From Pseudomonadota bacterium (GTDB lineage: Bacteria; Pseudomonadota; Alphaproteobacteria; Caulobacterales; Caulobacteraceae), in NCBI GenBank assembly GCA_023434015.1, contig JAEYTM010000006.1:1-5377 (forward strand): a stretch of DNA of 5,377 nt, in the 5' to 3' direction. The notes beneath the pieces are model-generated. The model saw only the letters and a program-made list of their open reading frames with translations, ran no database searches and was not told where the DNA came from. The translations under genes and the position numbers were made by a program. Positions 1 through 5,377 of the stretch are shown piece by piece. Position 1 is the first letter of the stretch; each line of letters starts with the position of its first letter.

Positions 1-187
1 TGGCGCCGCCGATCAGGGCGCCGACGCTGCCGCGACCATTGGCTTCGCGCCGGCCGGCATCATAGCCCGCGCCGTACTGGTCATAGGAGCCGTAGGATTG
101 CGCCGAGGCGGGGGCGGCGGCGGTCAGCGCCGCGACGCCGGCCACGGCGATCATCGCCCGCTTGGCGAAGGTGGAAGGCCTCGACAT
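1..187 (-). CDS. Exported glycine-zipper-like small protein, 5' part only
   Basis: The first 62 codons are present; the rest lies beyond the left edge. The protein starts MSRPSTFAKRAMIAVAGVAA and has a clear Sec signal peptide: a basic stretch (K9, R10), a hydrophobic alanine/valine-rich core (about residues 11-25), and an AxA site (A27-S-A29) with likely cleavage before Q30. The mature part begins with a tyrosine/glycine-rich stretch (SYGSYDQYGAGYDAG), then RREANGRGSVGALIGGA. The RRE-N-R followed by GALIGGA resembles the entry to a glycine-zipper segment in small alphaproteobacterial envelope proteins, but those usually carry a cysteine before the RRE that is absent here. The ATG at 185-187 is supported by a good Shine-Dalgarno site. 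An envelope location is a firm inference. The function is unknown, and the zipper assignment is tentative because only its first residues are visible. It is divergent from the RNA methyltransferase gene. Confidence 0.75.
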   Translation of the reverse strand, partial: MSRPSTFAKRAMIAVAGVAALTAAAPASAQSYGSYDQYGAGYDAGRREANGRGSVGALIGGA

Positions 188-192
188 CAAAA

Positions 193-200
193 TCCCTCTC
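193..200 (-). promoter_or_regulatory. Ribosome binding site of the exported protein
   Basis: Read on the minus strand, GAGAGGGA lies 5 bases before the ATG at 187. It is the only convincing Shine-Dalgarno sequence I find ahead of a start codon in this window, and it settles the start of the exported protein. Confidence 0.6.
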
Positions 201-258
201 TCGGATATCGCGCAGGCCGTCCGGGCCCGCTGCGATGCGGTTATCGCGCCGCCAAGCT

Positions 259-276
259 GAACGGCCGTTGAACGGC
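259..276 (-). promoter_or_regulatory. Direct repeat matching GTTC-N7-GTTC, possible weak LexA-type site
   Basis: GAACGGC occurs at 259-265 and again at 270-276, an 11-base period. The intervening CGTT also makes a perfect 10-base palindrome, AACGGCCGTT, at 260-269. GAAC-N7-GAAC at 259-273 formally fits the alphaproteobacterial LexA operator, but the spacer (GGCCGTT) is GC-rich, unlike the A/T-rich spacers typical of functional boxes. It sits between two divergent genes, 49 bases before the methyltransferase ATG and 71 bases before the exported protein start. On the minus strand a GATAAC hexamer (240-245) follows, as it does next to the stronger box at 3725-3739. It could be an operator for another regulator, or chance. 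Confidence 0.3.
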
Positions 277-322
277 GCGCTTGGCCGTCGTGGCGAAGCG
301 CGTTGCGTGCCATAAGCCGCCG

Positions 323-1603
323 ATGCGCCGTCCGAGACCTGCCCCGCGATCCCAAAAGCCTGCCGGCCCGCCGGTGGAGCTCGTCATCGAGGCCATGGGC
401 GGGGAGGGCGACGGCGTGGCCGCCGGGCCGGCCTATGCGCCGTTCACCTTGCCGGGCGAACGGGTGCGGGTCAGCGGCGCCGGCGAGCGCCGGGAACTTC
501 TGGAGGTGCTGGAGCCCAGCGCCGAGCGGGTCGAGCCGCCATGCCCGCACTTCGGAGTATGCGGCGGCTGCGCCCTGCAGCACTGGGCGCAGGAGCCCTA
601 CCTGGCCTGGAAGGTCGAGCGGCTGGCCGGGACCCTGGCGCACCAGCACCTCGACGTGGAAATCCTGCGGCCCTTCGCCGCCGGACCGGGAACACGGCGG
701 CGCGTGGCGCTGCATGCCCGCAGGGGCGGCCGCGACATGGCCCGGCTGGGTTACAAGACCCGGAAGTCCTGGGACCTCGTGGACATCGCGGTCTGCCCCA
801 TCTCCGATCCACGTATCCAGGCGGCGATCCCGGCGCTGAAGCGTCTGGCGGCGCCCCTGTTCGAGCATCCGAAGTCGGCCCCGACGCTGCATGTGACCCT
901 GACCGCCACCGGGCTGGACGTCGATATCTCCGGCGTAGAGCGCAAGAGCGGCGGGCTCTCGGCCGACGCCCGCATGCAGCTCGCCGAACGGGCGGCCGAG
1001 GCCGATTTCGCGCGCGTCACCCTGGACGGGGAGGTCGCCTACATGATCCGGCAGCCGCAGGTTCGCCTGGGGCCGGCGACGGTCAGCCTGCCGCCAGGCG
1101 CCTTCCTGCAGGCGACGCCCCAGGCCGAGGCAGCGATGGTCGGCTTCGTCGGGGAGGCGGCGGCGGGAGCCCAGCGCATCGCCGACCTCTATTGCGGGGT
1201 CGGCACCTTCACCTTCCGCCTGGCGGAGATCGCGCCGGTGTACGCCGCCGACTTCGCGTCGCCGGCCATACAGGCGCTCACCGGGGCGCTGGCCGGCGCA
1301 CCGGGCCTGAAGGGCGTCACTGCCGAGGCCCGCGACCTCGTGCGTCGACCGATGCTGGCTGAAGAGCTGCGCAAGACCGACGTGGCGGTTTTCGACCCGC
1401 CGCGCGCCGGGGCGGCCGAGCAGGCGGCGGAATTCGCGCGTTCGGGCCTGTCGCGGGTGATCGCCGTATCGTGCAATCCGGCGACCTTCGCCCGCGACGC
1501 GCGGATACTTACCGACGCCGGGTTCCGGCTGGAGCGAGTCCTGCCGGTCGATCAGTTCCTCTGGTCGCCGCATCTGGAACTCGTGGGGGTGTTCTCCCGG
1601 TGA
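323..1603 (+). CDS. rlmD: Class I SAM-dependent RNA m5U methyltransferase (TrmA/RlmD family) with Fe-S cluster motif
   Basis: Cytoplasmic enzyme predicted to methylate C5 of a uridine in RNA, most likely 23S rRNA U1939 (RlmD, formerly RumA). From the ATG at 323 it has 426 residues, normal for the family. An N-terminal TRAM-like region (about 14-70, VELVIEAMGGEGDGVA) comes first. The 4Fe-4S ligands are C74, C80 and C83 (CPHFGVCGGC, C-x5-C-x2-C) plus C158 (AVCPIS). The family's FLQ motif is at about 261-263. The Rossmann methyltransferase domain has SAM motif I DLYCGVGTF (about 288-296) and FDPPRAG (about 357-363). The catalytic nucleophile is C384 in SCNPATFARD, and the conserved Glu in HLELVGVF (about 419) ends the protein. 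An in-frame TTG at 281 would add 14 residues (AVVAKRVACHKPP) outside the TRAM domain. Neither start has a clear ribosome site, and I prefer the ATG. The family is certain; U1939 rather than another uridine, or tRNA, is inferred. Confidence 0.92.
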   Translation: MRRPRPAPRSQKPAGPPVELVIEAMGGEGDGVAAGPAYAPFTLPGERVRVSGAGERRELLEVLEPSAERVEPPCPHFGVCGGCALQHWAQEPYLAWKVERLAGTLAHQHLDVEILRPFAAGPGTRRRVALHARRGGRDMARLGYKTRKSWDLVDIAVCPISDPRIQAAIPALKRLAAPLFEHPKSAPTLHVTLTATGLDVDISGVERKSGGLSADARMQLAERAAEADFARVTLDGEVAYMIRQPQVRLGPATVSLPPGAFLQATPQAEAAMVGFVGEAAAGAQRIADLYCGVGTFTFRLAEIAPVYAADFASPAIQALTGALAGAPGLKGVTAEARDLVRRPMLAEELRKTDVAVFDPPRAGAAEQAAEFARSGLSRVIAVSCNPATFARDARILTDAGFRLERVLPVDQFLWSPHLELVGVFSR

Positions 1604-1613
1604 TCGCCCCCAT

Positions 1614-2624
1614 ATGAGTGGGATGGTTCCTCTCTCGATCCTCGACCTCTCGCCCATCGTCGTCGGCGGCGATCCGGGCCAGTCCCTGCGCAACAGCCGC
1701 GATCTCGCCCAGGCAGCCGAGCGGCTGGGCTACAGGCGGTACTGGCTGGCGGAGCACCACAACATGACCGGGGTTGCCAGCGCGGCCACTTCCGTCGCCA
1801 TCGGCTTCGTGGCCGAGGGCACCTCGACGATCCGCGTAGGCGCCGGGGGGGTTATGCTGCCCAACCATGCGCCGCTGGTCATCGCCGAACAGTTTGGAAC
1901 CCTGGAGTCGCTGTACCCCGGGCGCATCGACCTGGGCGTAGGTCGCGCGCCGGGCACCGACCAGATCACCGCGCGCGCCCTGCGCCGGAACCTCGCCGGC
2001 GACGTCGATCAGTTCCCGCAGGACGTGGTCGAGCTGCTGCACTACTTCAAGCCGGTCCAGCCGAACCAGGCGATCCAGGCCGTGCCGGGCGCCGGGACCA
2101 GGGTTCCGGTATGGGTGCTGGGATCCAGCCTGTTCGGGGCGCAGCTTGCCGCCGCGCTCGGCCTTCCCTACGCCTTCGCCTCGCACTTCGCCCCGGCGAT
2201 GATGGACCAGGCCCTGGCCATCTATCGCGAGCGGTTCGAGCCGTCCGAATATCTCGACAGGCCCTACGCCATGCTCGGCCTGAACGTGGTCGCGGCCGAG
2301 ACCGACGCCGAAGCCAGCCGTCTCTTCACCTCGCTGCAGCAGGCCTTCGTCAACCTGCGGACCGGTCGCGCCGGACCGCTGCCGCCGCCGGTGGACGACA
2401 TGGATCAACGCCTGGCTGCGGCAGGCTTCGCGGGCGGTTCGGACATGCTGTCCATGGCCGTCGTCGGCTCGCCTCAGACCGTCCGGGATGGGCTGGAGGG
2501 TTTCGTCGCCCGCCACCGTCCCGACGAGATCATGATCACCGCCCAGATCTTCGACCACGCCGCCCGCATCCGATCGCTGGAACTGGTGGCCGAGGCGCGC
2601 GACGCCCTGGCCAAGGCGGCCTAG
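1614..2624 (+). CDS. LLM class flavin-dependent oxidoreductase (bacterial luciferase-like, YhbW type)
   Basis: A 336-residue protein of the luciferase-like monooxygenase superfamily, in the subgroup of E. coli YhbW and MsnO8-type proteins. Members use FMN or F420 in a TIM barrel; this subgroup probably uses reduced FMN supplied by a separate reductase. Visible hallmarks are the N-terminal strand PLSILDLSPI, the conserved RLGYRRYWLAEHHNM (about 37-51), VGAGGVMLPNHAPLVIAEQFGTLESLYPGRIDLGVGRAPGTD (about 75-116), and the C-terminal VVGSPQTVRDGLEGFV typical of the family. The length is normal. The substrate cannot be read from sequence. The gene begins 10 bases after the methyltransferase stop, so the two are probably cotranscribed. 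The ATG at 1614 is used here, but an ATG at 1623 (residue 4) is equally compatible; neither has a good Shine-Dalgarno site. A run of seven G lies at 1845-1851 with the frame intact. The TAG stop lies in a CTAG shared with the convergent gene. Confidence 0.93.
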   Translation: MSGMVPLSILDLSPIVVGGDPGQSLRNSRDLAQAAERLGYRRYWLAEHHNMTGVASAATSVAIGFVAEGTSTIRVGAGGVMLPNHAPLVIAEQFGTLESLYPGRIDLGVGRAPGTDQITARALRRNLAGDVDQFPQDVVELLHYFKPVQPNQAIQAVPGAGTRVPVWVLGSSLFGAQLAAALGLPYAFASHFAPAMMDQALAIYRERFEPSEYLDRPYAMLGLNVVAAETDAEASRLFTSLQQAFVNLRTGRAGPLPPPVDDMDQRLAAAGFAGGSDMLSMAVVGSPQTVRDGLEGFVARHRPDEIMITAQIFDHAARIRSLELVAEARDALAKAA

Positions 2625-3700
2625 AGCCCGAACAGGTCGATCTGATCGCCAGCCCTCGGCGGCGGGCGGAACTGGGTCAGGTCGAGGCCGTCGAAACGGA
2701 AATCGAGGCCGTATCGCCGCCTGGCGGCGGCGAAGCGTTTCGCCATCAGGTCGGCGATCGGGCCGTCGCCCTTCATGCGCTTGCCCCACTGGGCGTCGTA
2801 ATCCTTGCCGCCGCGCATCTGCCGGACCAGCGACATTACCCTGCGGGCGCGGTCCGGGTGGTCGGTCTCCAACCACTCGCGGAACAGGTCCTTGATCTCC
2901 AGCGGCAGCCGCAGGGCCACATAGCCCGCGCCGCGCGCACCGGCCGCGGCCGAACGCTCCAGCACCGCTTCCATCTCATGGTCGTTGAGGCCGGGGATCG
3001 CCGGGGCGAACATCACGATCACCGGCACGCCAGCGTCGCTCAGCCGTCTGACGGCCTCCAGCCGCTTCTCCGGCGTAGCGGCGCGGGGCTCCATGGAGCG
3101 GGAGAGCCGGCGGTCGAGCGACGTGATGGAGATCGCCACCCGCACCAGGTTTCGCGCGGCCATCGGCGCCAGCAGGTCGAGGTCGCGGGCGATCAGGGCG
3201 GACTTGGTGATGATCGAGAACGGGTGGTTGAACCGCGACAGGGTCTCAATGACGTCGCGCGTGACGCGCAGCCGCCGTTCCTGGGGCTGGTAGGGGTCGG
3301 TGTTGCCGCCGACGTGAATCACCTCGGGGACATAGCGCGGCTTCGCGAGCTCCGCCTCCAACAGCCGCGCCGCCTGCGGCTTGAAGAACAGCTTGGATTC
3401 GAAGTCGAGACCGGGGGACAGGCCCATATAGGCGTGCGCCGGCCGGGCGTAGCAGTAGATGCAGCCGTGCTCGCAGCCCCGGTACGGGTTGATCGAGGCC
3501 GAGAAGCCGATGTCCGGGCTGTCGTTGCGGGTGATGATCACCCTGGCCTTCTCGGCGCTGACTGTGGTCGTCAGCTGGACCGGCTCAGGGTCCTCCGGCG
3601 CCCAGCCGTCGTCGAAGGCCTCGCGCACCTGGCTTTCGAACCGTCCGCTGGCGTTGGAACGGGCGCCGCGGCCCCTGATCTGCTGAGTGAAGGTGCTCAC
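2621..3700 (-). CDS. PA0069 family radical SAM protein (SplB-like, COG1533), candidate SOS-regulated DNA repair enzyme
   Basis: A 359-residue radical SAM protein. C76, C80 and C83 form the CxxxCxxC motif (YRGCEHGCIYCYARP) that binds the 4Fe-4S cluster which cleaves S-adenosylmethionine. The N-terminal GRGARSNASGRFE (about 10-22), DDGW, and GGNTDPYQPQERRLRVTR (about 131-148) are signatures of the PA0069 family, related to spore photoproduct lyase SplB but without a proven reaction. The protein ends QIDLFGL; QIDLF (353-357) closely resembles the beta clamp-binding pentapeptide QL(S/D)LF. The GTG at 3698-3700 is the only plausible start: an in-frame TAA lies three codons upstream and the family N-terminal motif begins by residue 10. 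There is no Shine-Dalgarno site. A LexA box (3725-3739) lies 24 bases upstream. The 3' end overlaps the oxidoreductase gene by four bases. Family assignment is firm; a DNA repair role is inferred from homology, operator and clamp motif. Confidence 0.93.
   Translation of the reverse strand: MSTFTQQIRGRGARSNASGRFESQVREAFDDGWAPEDPEPVQLTTTVSAEKARVIITRNDSPDIGFSASINPYRGCEHGCIYCYARPAHAYMGLSPGLDFESKLFFKPQAARLLEAELAKPRYVPEVIHVGGNTDPYQPQERRLRVTRDVIETLSRFNHPFSIITKSALIARDLDLLAPMAARNLVRVAISITSLDRRLSRSMEPRAATPEKRLEAVRRLSDAGVPVIVMFAPAIPGLNDHEMEAVLERSAAAGARGAGYVALRLPLEIKDLFREWLETDHPDRARRVMSLVRQMRGGKDYDAQWGKRMKGDGPIADLMAKRFAAARRRYGLDFRFDGLDLTQFRPPPRAGDQIDLFGL
2630..2644 (-). other. Codons for QIDLF, candidate beta sliding clamp-binding motif
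   Basis: These five codons encode residues 353-357 of the radical SAM protein, followed only by Gly-Leu and the stop. The motif fits the known clamp-binding consensus QL(S/D)LF with one conservative change (Leu to Ile). It follows a proline/arginine-rich, probably flexible stretch (RPPPRAGD), the usual setting of such motifs at protein ends. Binding to DnaN is inferred. Confidence 0.5.
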
Positions 3701-3708
3701 GATAGAAG

Positions 3709-3714
3709 GTTATC
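3709..3714 (-). promoter_or_regulatory. Possible -10 element of the radical SAM gene
   Basis: Read on the minus strand, GATAAC lies 8 bases before the GTG start at 3700, and a poor -35-like TCTTGT inside the LexA box is 17 bases further upstream. If this is the -10 hexamer, transcription would begin within a few bases of the GTG and give a leaderless mRNA, consistent with the lack of a ribosome site. The sequence match is only moderate. Confidence 0.3.
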
Positions 3715-3724
3715 GCCGCGGAAA

Positions 3725-3739
3725 GAACAAAACAAGAAC
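3725..3739 (-). promoter_or_regulatory. LexA (SOS) box, GTTC-N7-GTTC
   Basis: GTTCTTGTTTTGTTC on the minus strand is an exact match to the direct-repeat operator GTTC-N7-GTTC recognised by LexA in alphaproteobacteria, including Caulobacter. The spacer is T-rich, as in functional boxes, and the site lies in the only AT-rich patch of the region. It is 24 bases upstream of the radical SAM start and would overlap the -35 region, the expected position for repression. It is also 39 bases upstream of the divergent glycosyltransferase-like gene, just ahead of a TTGACG (3744-3749), so it could affect both. LexA repression and induction by DNA damage are inferred. Confidence 0.8.
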
Positions 3740-3743
3740 CATA

Positions 3744-3749
3744 TTGACG
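3744..3749 (+). promoter_or_regulatory. Possible -35 element of the glycosyltransferase-like gene
   Basis: TTGACG matches the -35 of Caulobacter housekeeping promoters. A poor -10 candidate, GCTTCTGC, lies at 3767-3774 with a spacer somewhat longer than usual. If used, transcription would start near the ATG at 3779 and the mRNA would be leaderless. The weak -10 keeps confidence low. Confidence 0.25.
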
Positions 3750-3778
3750 TCCTCGGAACGGGCGTCGCTTCTGCCCCC

Positions 3779-4219
3779 ATGCTGTCGGTGATCGTGACCC
3801 CCGGGGATTCGGAACGTCTGGCTGGACTTTTGGCGGCGCTCACGCCGGCCGCGGTGGAAGGGCTCGTGCGCGAAGTCCGCATCGTCGCGGAGGCGCAGGC
3901 CGAATTGCTGGACATGCTGTGCGAAGAGACGGGGGCCGAGCCGGCCACCGACCTGAAGCATGCCGCCGCCGCGGCACGGTCCGACTGGCTGCTCATCGCG
4001 CCGCCGGACCTTCGGCTTCGGGACGGCTGGGTCGAGCGCCTCGGCGGCCATCTGCGCTCGGGTGTGCGCGAGGCGGTCCTGCAGGGCGAGGGGGGCGGCC
4101 TGTTCCGGCGTGGACCCTATGGTTTGGTGGTCGCCCGGGCGGACGTGATCCGGCTAGCGCATCCCGATCTGCAGCGCCTGCGCCGGACCATGGGCCGCGA
4201 CGCCGCGCGCATCGGCTAG
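3779..4219 (+). CDS. Short glycosyltransferase family 2-like protein, catalytic motifs degenerate
   Basis: A 146-residue protein. The start MLSVIVTPGDSERLAGLLAALTPAAVEGLVREVRIV follows the GT-A fold pattern of family 2 glycosyltransferases: a first strand, then a helix, then a second strand. SDWLLIAPPDLRLRDGWVERLGGHL (about 68-92) matches the strand and helix around the metal-binding motif in that family. The nucleotide-binding D-G-S-D residues expected after VRIV are replaced by AEAQAE, and the DxD-like motif is APPD, so catalysis looks doubtful. It is also shorter than typical members (over 200 residues). It could be a divergent GT-A enzyme, a non-catalytic relative, or a decaying copy. No Shine-Dalgarno site precedes the ATG, the first good start after the divergent promoter. 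Its last 66 bases overlap the transglycosylase gene tail to tail. The open frame extends upstream to 2111, but that part is antisense to two confident genes and is not coding. Confidence 0.7.
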   Translation: MLSVIVTPGDSERLAGLLAALTPAAVEGLVREVRIVAEAQAELLDMLCEETGAEPATDLKHAAAAARSDWLLIAPPDLRLRDGWVERLGGHLRSGVREAVLQGEGGGLFRRGPYGLVVARADVIRLAHPDLQRLRRTMGRDAARIG

Positions 4220-5377
4220 GTCCAGACGGGCGTCGACGAACCGCGCGCCGCCGGCCAGGGCGTCGAGGGTGGGTGTCTCCTGGCCCCACATCTTGCGGTA
4301 GGTCCAGTAGGCGGCCATCACCTTCTCGACGTAGTTGCGGGTCTCCAGCGCCGGCAGGCACTCGATGATCAGCAGGCTGTCGGCCTCCTCGCCGAGCATC
4401 TGGGCGGTCTTCAGCAGTGTGCCGGGGCCGCCGTTGTAGGCTGCCACCGTGCGCAGGATGTCGTAGCCGACGCCGCGCTCCATCAGCCAGGTGAGATAGT
4501 CCTGGCCGACCCGCAGGTTGAACGCCGGGTCGAGCAGCGGGCTCATGTCGGCCTTGAGCTTGTCGTCGCCGGCGGCGCGGGCCGCCGCTTCCGGCATCAG
4601 CTGCATCAGCCCCACGGCCCCGACCGGCGAGCGGGCCAGCGGGTTGAAGCGGCTTTCCTGGCGGACGATGGCGTAGACCAGCGCCTTTTCCACGGTGAAG
4701 CCCGACCTGGGTTCGAGCAGCGGCGTCGGATAGTCGAAGTCGGCGGTCGGGCGTGGCGGGGCCAGGGCGGCCGGCAGGCGTTGGGGGCCGCCAAGCGCCT
4801 CCATCAGTTCGGTCCAGCGCTGCCGTTCGGTCGGCGTGCGGGCGGCCGCGAGACCCGCGCGGACCTCCTGTCCGGCCTCCTGCGGGCGACCGATCTGGAA
4901 CAGGGCCGCCGCGCGGTGCGCCCGGGGCTCGGCGCTGAGGAAGCCGCCGACGTCGCCGGCGATGCGGGGCGCGGTGGTCAGGGTGTCCGAGGCGGGGCCG
5001 CCTATCAGGATCGATGGATCGAGCCGCAGCTGCCGCTCGGCGATCATGCCGTAGAAGGTGGTGGGGTGCTGGGCCGCGAGTTGCAGGTAGCCTGCGGCCA
5101 CAGCGCTGTCGCCCAGCGCGGTGGCCGAGCGTCCCGCCCAGTACGCCGCGGCCGAACGGAGCCAGACGTCCGCGCCGCCGTCGCGGGCGAGGTCGGCGAA
5201 GTGCGCCTGCGCCTCGGCGTAAGCCTTCAGGCGATAGGCCGCGAGGCCGGCGATCCAGCGCTCACCCGCGGCCGGCGCCAGCTTCATCGCCCGAGTCAGG
5301 TCGCCGGAATAGAAGGCCTCGCGCGCCCGCCGGCCCTGATCGGCGGCGCGGGCGGAGGTCGCCCTGGCGGGCGGAGC
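4154..5377 (-). CDS. slt: Soluble lytic murein transglycosylase (Slt family, GH23), 5' end beyond the window
   Basis: The last 407 codons are present and the frame stays open to the right edge, so the signal peptide and the start of the superhelical domain are missing. The enzyme would act in the periplasm, cleaving the MurNAc-GlcNAc bond of peptidoglycan to leave 1,6-anhydroMurNAc. The visible N-terminal 220 residues are alanine-rich helical repeats (for example AAYRLKAYAEAQAHFADLARDGGADVWLRSAAAYWAGRSA) as in the Slt70 U/L superhelix. The SLT domain follows: VYAIVRQESRFNPLARSPVGAVGLMQLMPEAA, with the catalytic Glu in RQES (codon 4655-4657), then DPAFNLRVGQDYL and VAAYNGGPGTL. YVEKVMAAYWTYR follows near the end. 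The Met at 5285-5287 is internal, not the start. The last 22 codons overlap the convergent glycosyltransferase-like gene, and this tail (ADARGVAAHGPAQALQIGMR) is probably poorly conserved. The family assignment is certain. Confidence 0.93.
   Translation of the reverse strand, partial: APPARATSARAADQGRRAREAFYSGDLTRAMKLAPAAGERWIAGLAAYRLKAYAEAQAHFADLARDGGADVWLRSAAAYWAGRSATALGDSAVAAGYLQLAAQHPTTFYGMIAERQLRLDPSILIGGPASDTLTTAPRIAGDVGGFLSAEPRAHRAAALFQIGRPQEAGQEVRAGLAAARTPTERQRWTELMEALGGPQRLPAALAPPRPTADFDYPTPLLEPRSGFTVEKALVYAIVRQESRFNPLARSPVGAVGLMQLMPEAAARAAGDDKLKADMSPLLDPAFNLRVGQDYLTWLMERGVGYDILRTVAAYNGGPGTLLKTAQMLGEEADSLLIIECLPALETRNYVEKVMAAYWTYRKMWGQETPTLDALAGGARFVDARLDLADARGVAAHGPAQALQIGMR

Noticed and set aside
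281..322. TTG start for the methyltransferase, 14 residues longer
   Set aside because: There is no ribosome site, TTG is a rare start, the extra residues precede the TRAM domain, and it would begin only 4 bases after the repeat at 259-276. It cannot be fully excluded.
541..1362. Plus-strand open frame inside the methyltransferase gene
   Set aside because: Arginine/glycine/alanine-rich translation in another frame of a gene with complete catalytic motifs.
2600..2660. Terminator hairpin between the convergent oxidoreductase and radical SAM genes
   Set aside because: No stem followed by a T-run is visible on either strand, and the coding sequences leave no gap.
1509..2876. Long minus-strand open frame of 455 codons
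   Set aside because: A GC-rich shadow of the methyltransferase, oxidoreductase and radical SAM genes; composition is low-complexity and no domain is recognised.
2111..3778. Long plus-strand open frame leading into the glycosyltransferase-like gene
   Set aside because: It is antisense to the radical SAM gene and out of frame with the oxidoreductase, both confident. The translation is arginine/glycine-rich with no recognisable domain. Only the part from 3779 has family-like sequence.
5285..5287. ATG as the start of the transglycosylase
   Set aside because: The frame stays open upstream to the window edge with plausible helical repeat sequence (REAFYSGDLTRAMKLAP), and no signal peptide follows this Met. 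It is an internal residue.
1..5377. CRISPR array, transposon, tRNA, rRNA, prophage or defence system
   Set aside because: I saw no spaced repeats, terminal inverted repeats, tRNA-like cloverleaf sequence or mobile-element proteins; the gene content is chromosomal housekeeping type.

Overview
The window looks like ordinary chromosomal DNA from a GC-rich alphaproteobacterium, most likely of the order Caulobacterales (Caulobacter/Phenylobacterium type). The evidence is the very high GC content with GC-ending codons, the feel of the protein sequences, weak or absent Shine-Dalgarno sites, and a match to the alphaproteobacterial LexA operator GTTC-N7-GTTC. No mobile element, CRISPR array, tRNA or rRNA gene is visible.

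Layout: (1) On the minus strand, bases 1-187 hold the 5' end of a small exported protein with a signal peptide and the start of a glycine-zipper-like segment. (2) Bases 188-322 are a divergent intergenic region with a GC-rich direct repeat that formally fits GTTC-N7-GTTC. (3) On the plus strand, a TrmA/RlmD-family RNA m5U methyltransferase with an Fe-S cluster motif is followed 10 bases later by a luciferase-like flavin-dependent oxidoreductase; the two probably form an operon. (4) On the minus strand, a PA0069-family (SplB-like, COG1533) radical SAM protein converges on the oxidoreductase so tightly that the two stop codons share one CTAG. (5) Bases 3701-3778 are a short divergent promoter region with a near-ideal LexA box. 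(6) On the plus strand lies a short protein resembling a degenerate family 2 glycosyltransferase. (7) On the minus strand, a soluble lytic murein transglycosylase runs off the right edge; its 3' end overlaps that of the glycosyltransferase-like gene by 66 bases.

The most interesting unit is the radical SAM gene. It has a LexA-type operator over its presumed promoter, a GTG start with almost no leader, a CxxxCxxC radical SAM motif, and a C-terminal QIDLF sequence that closely resembles the beta sliding clamp-binding pentapeptide. Together these suggest a damage-induced, replisome-associated DNA repair enzyme of a family with no settled function. This is inference from sequence and untested. 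The other genes look like housekeeping functions: RNA modification, flavin-dependent oxidation, and cell wall turnover.
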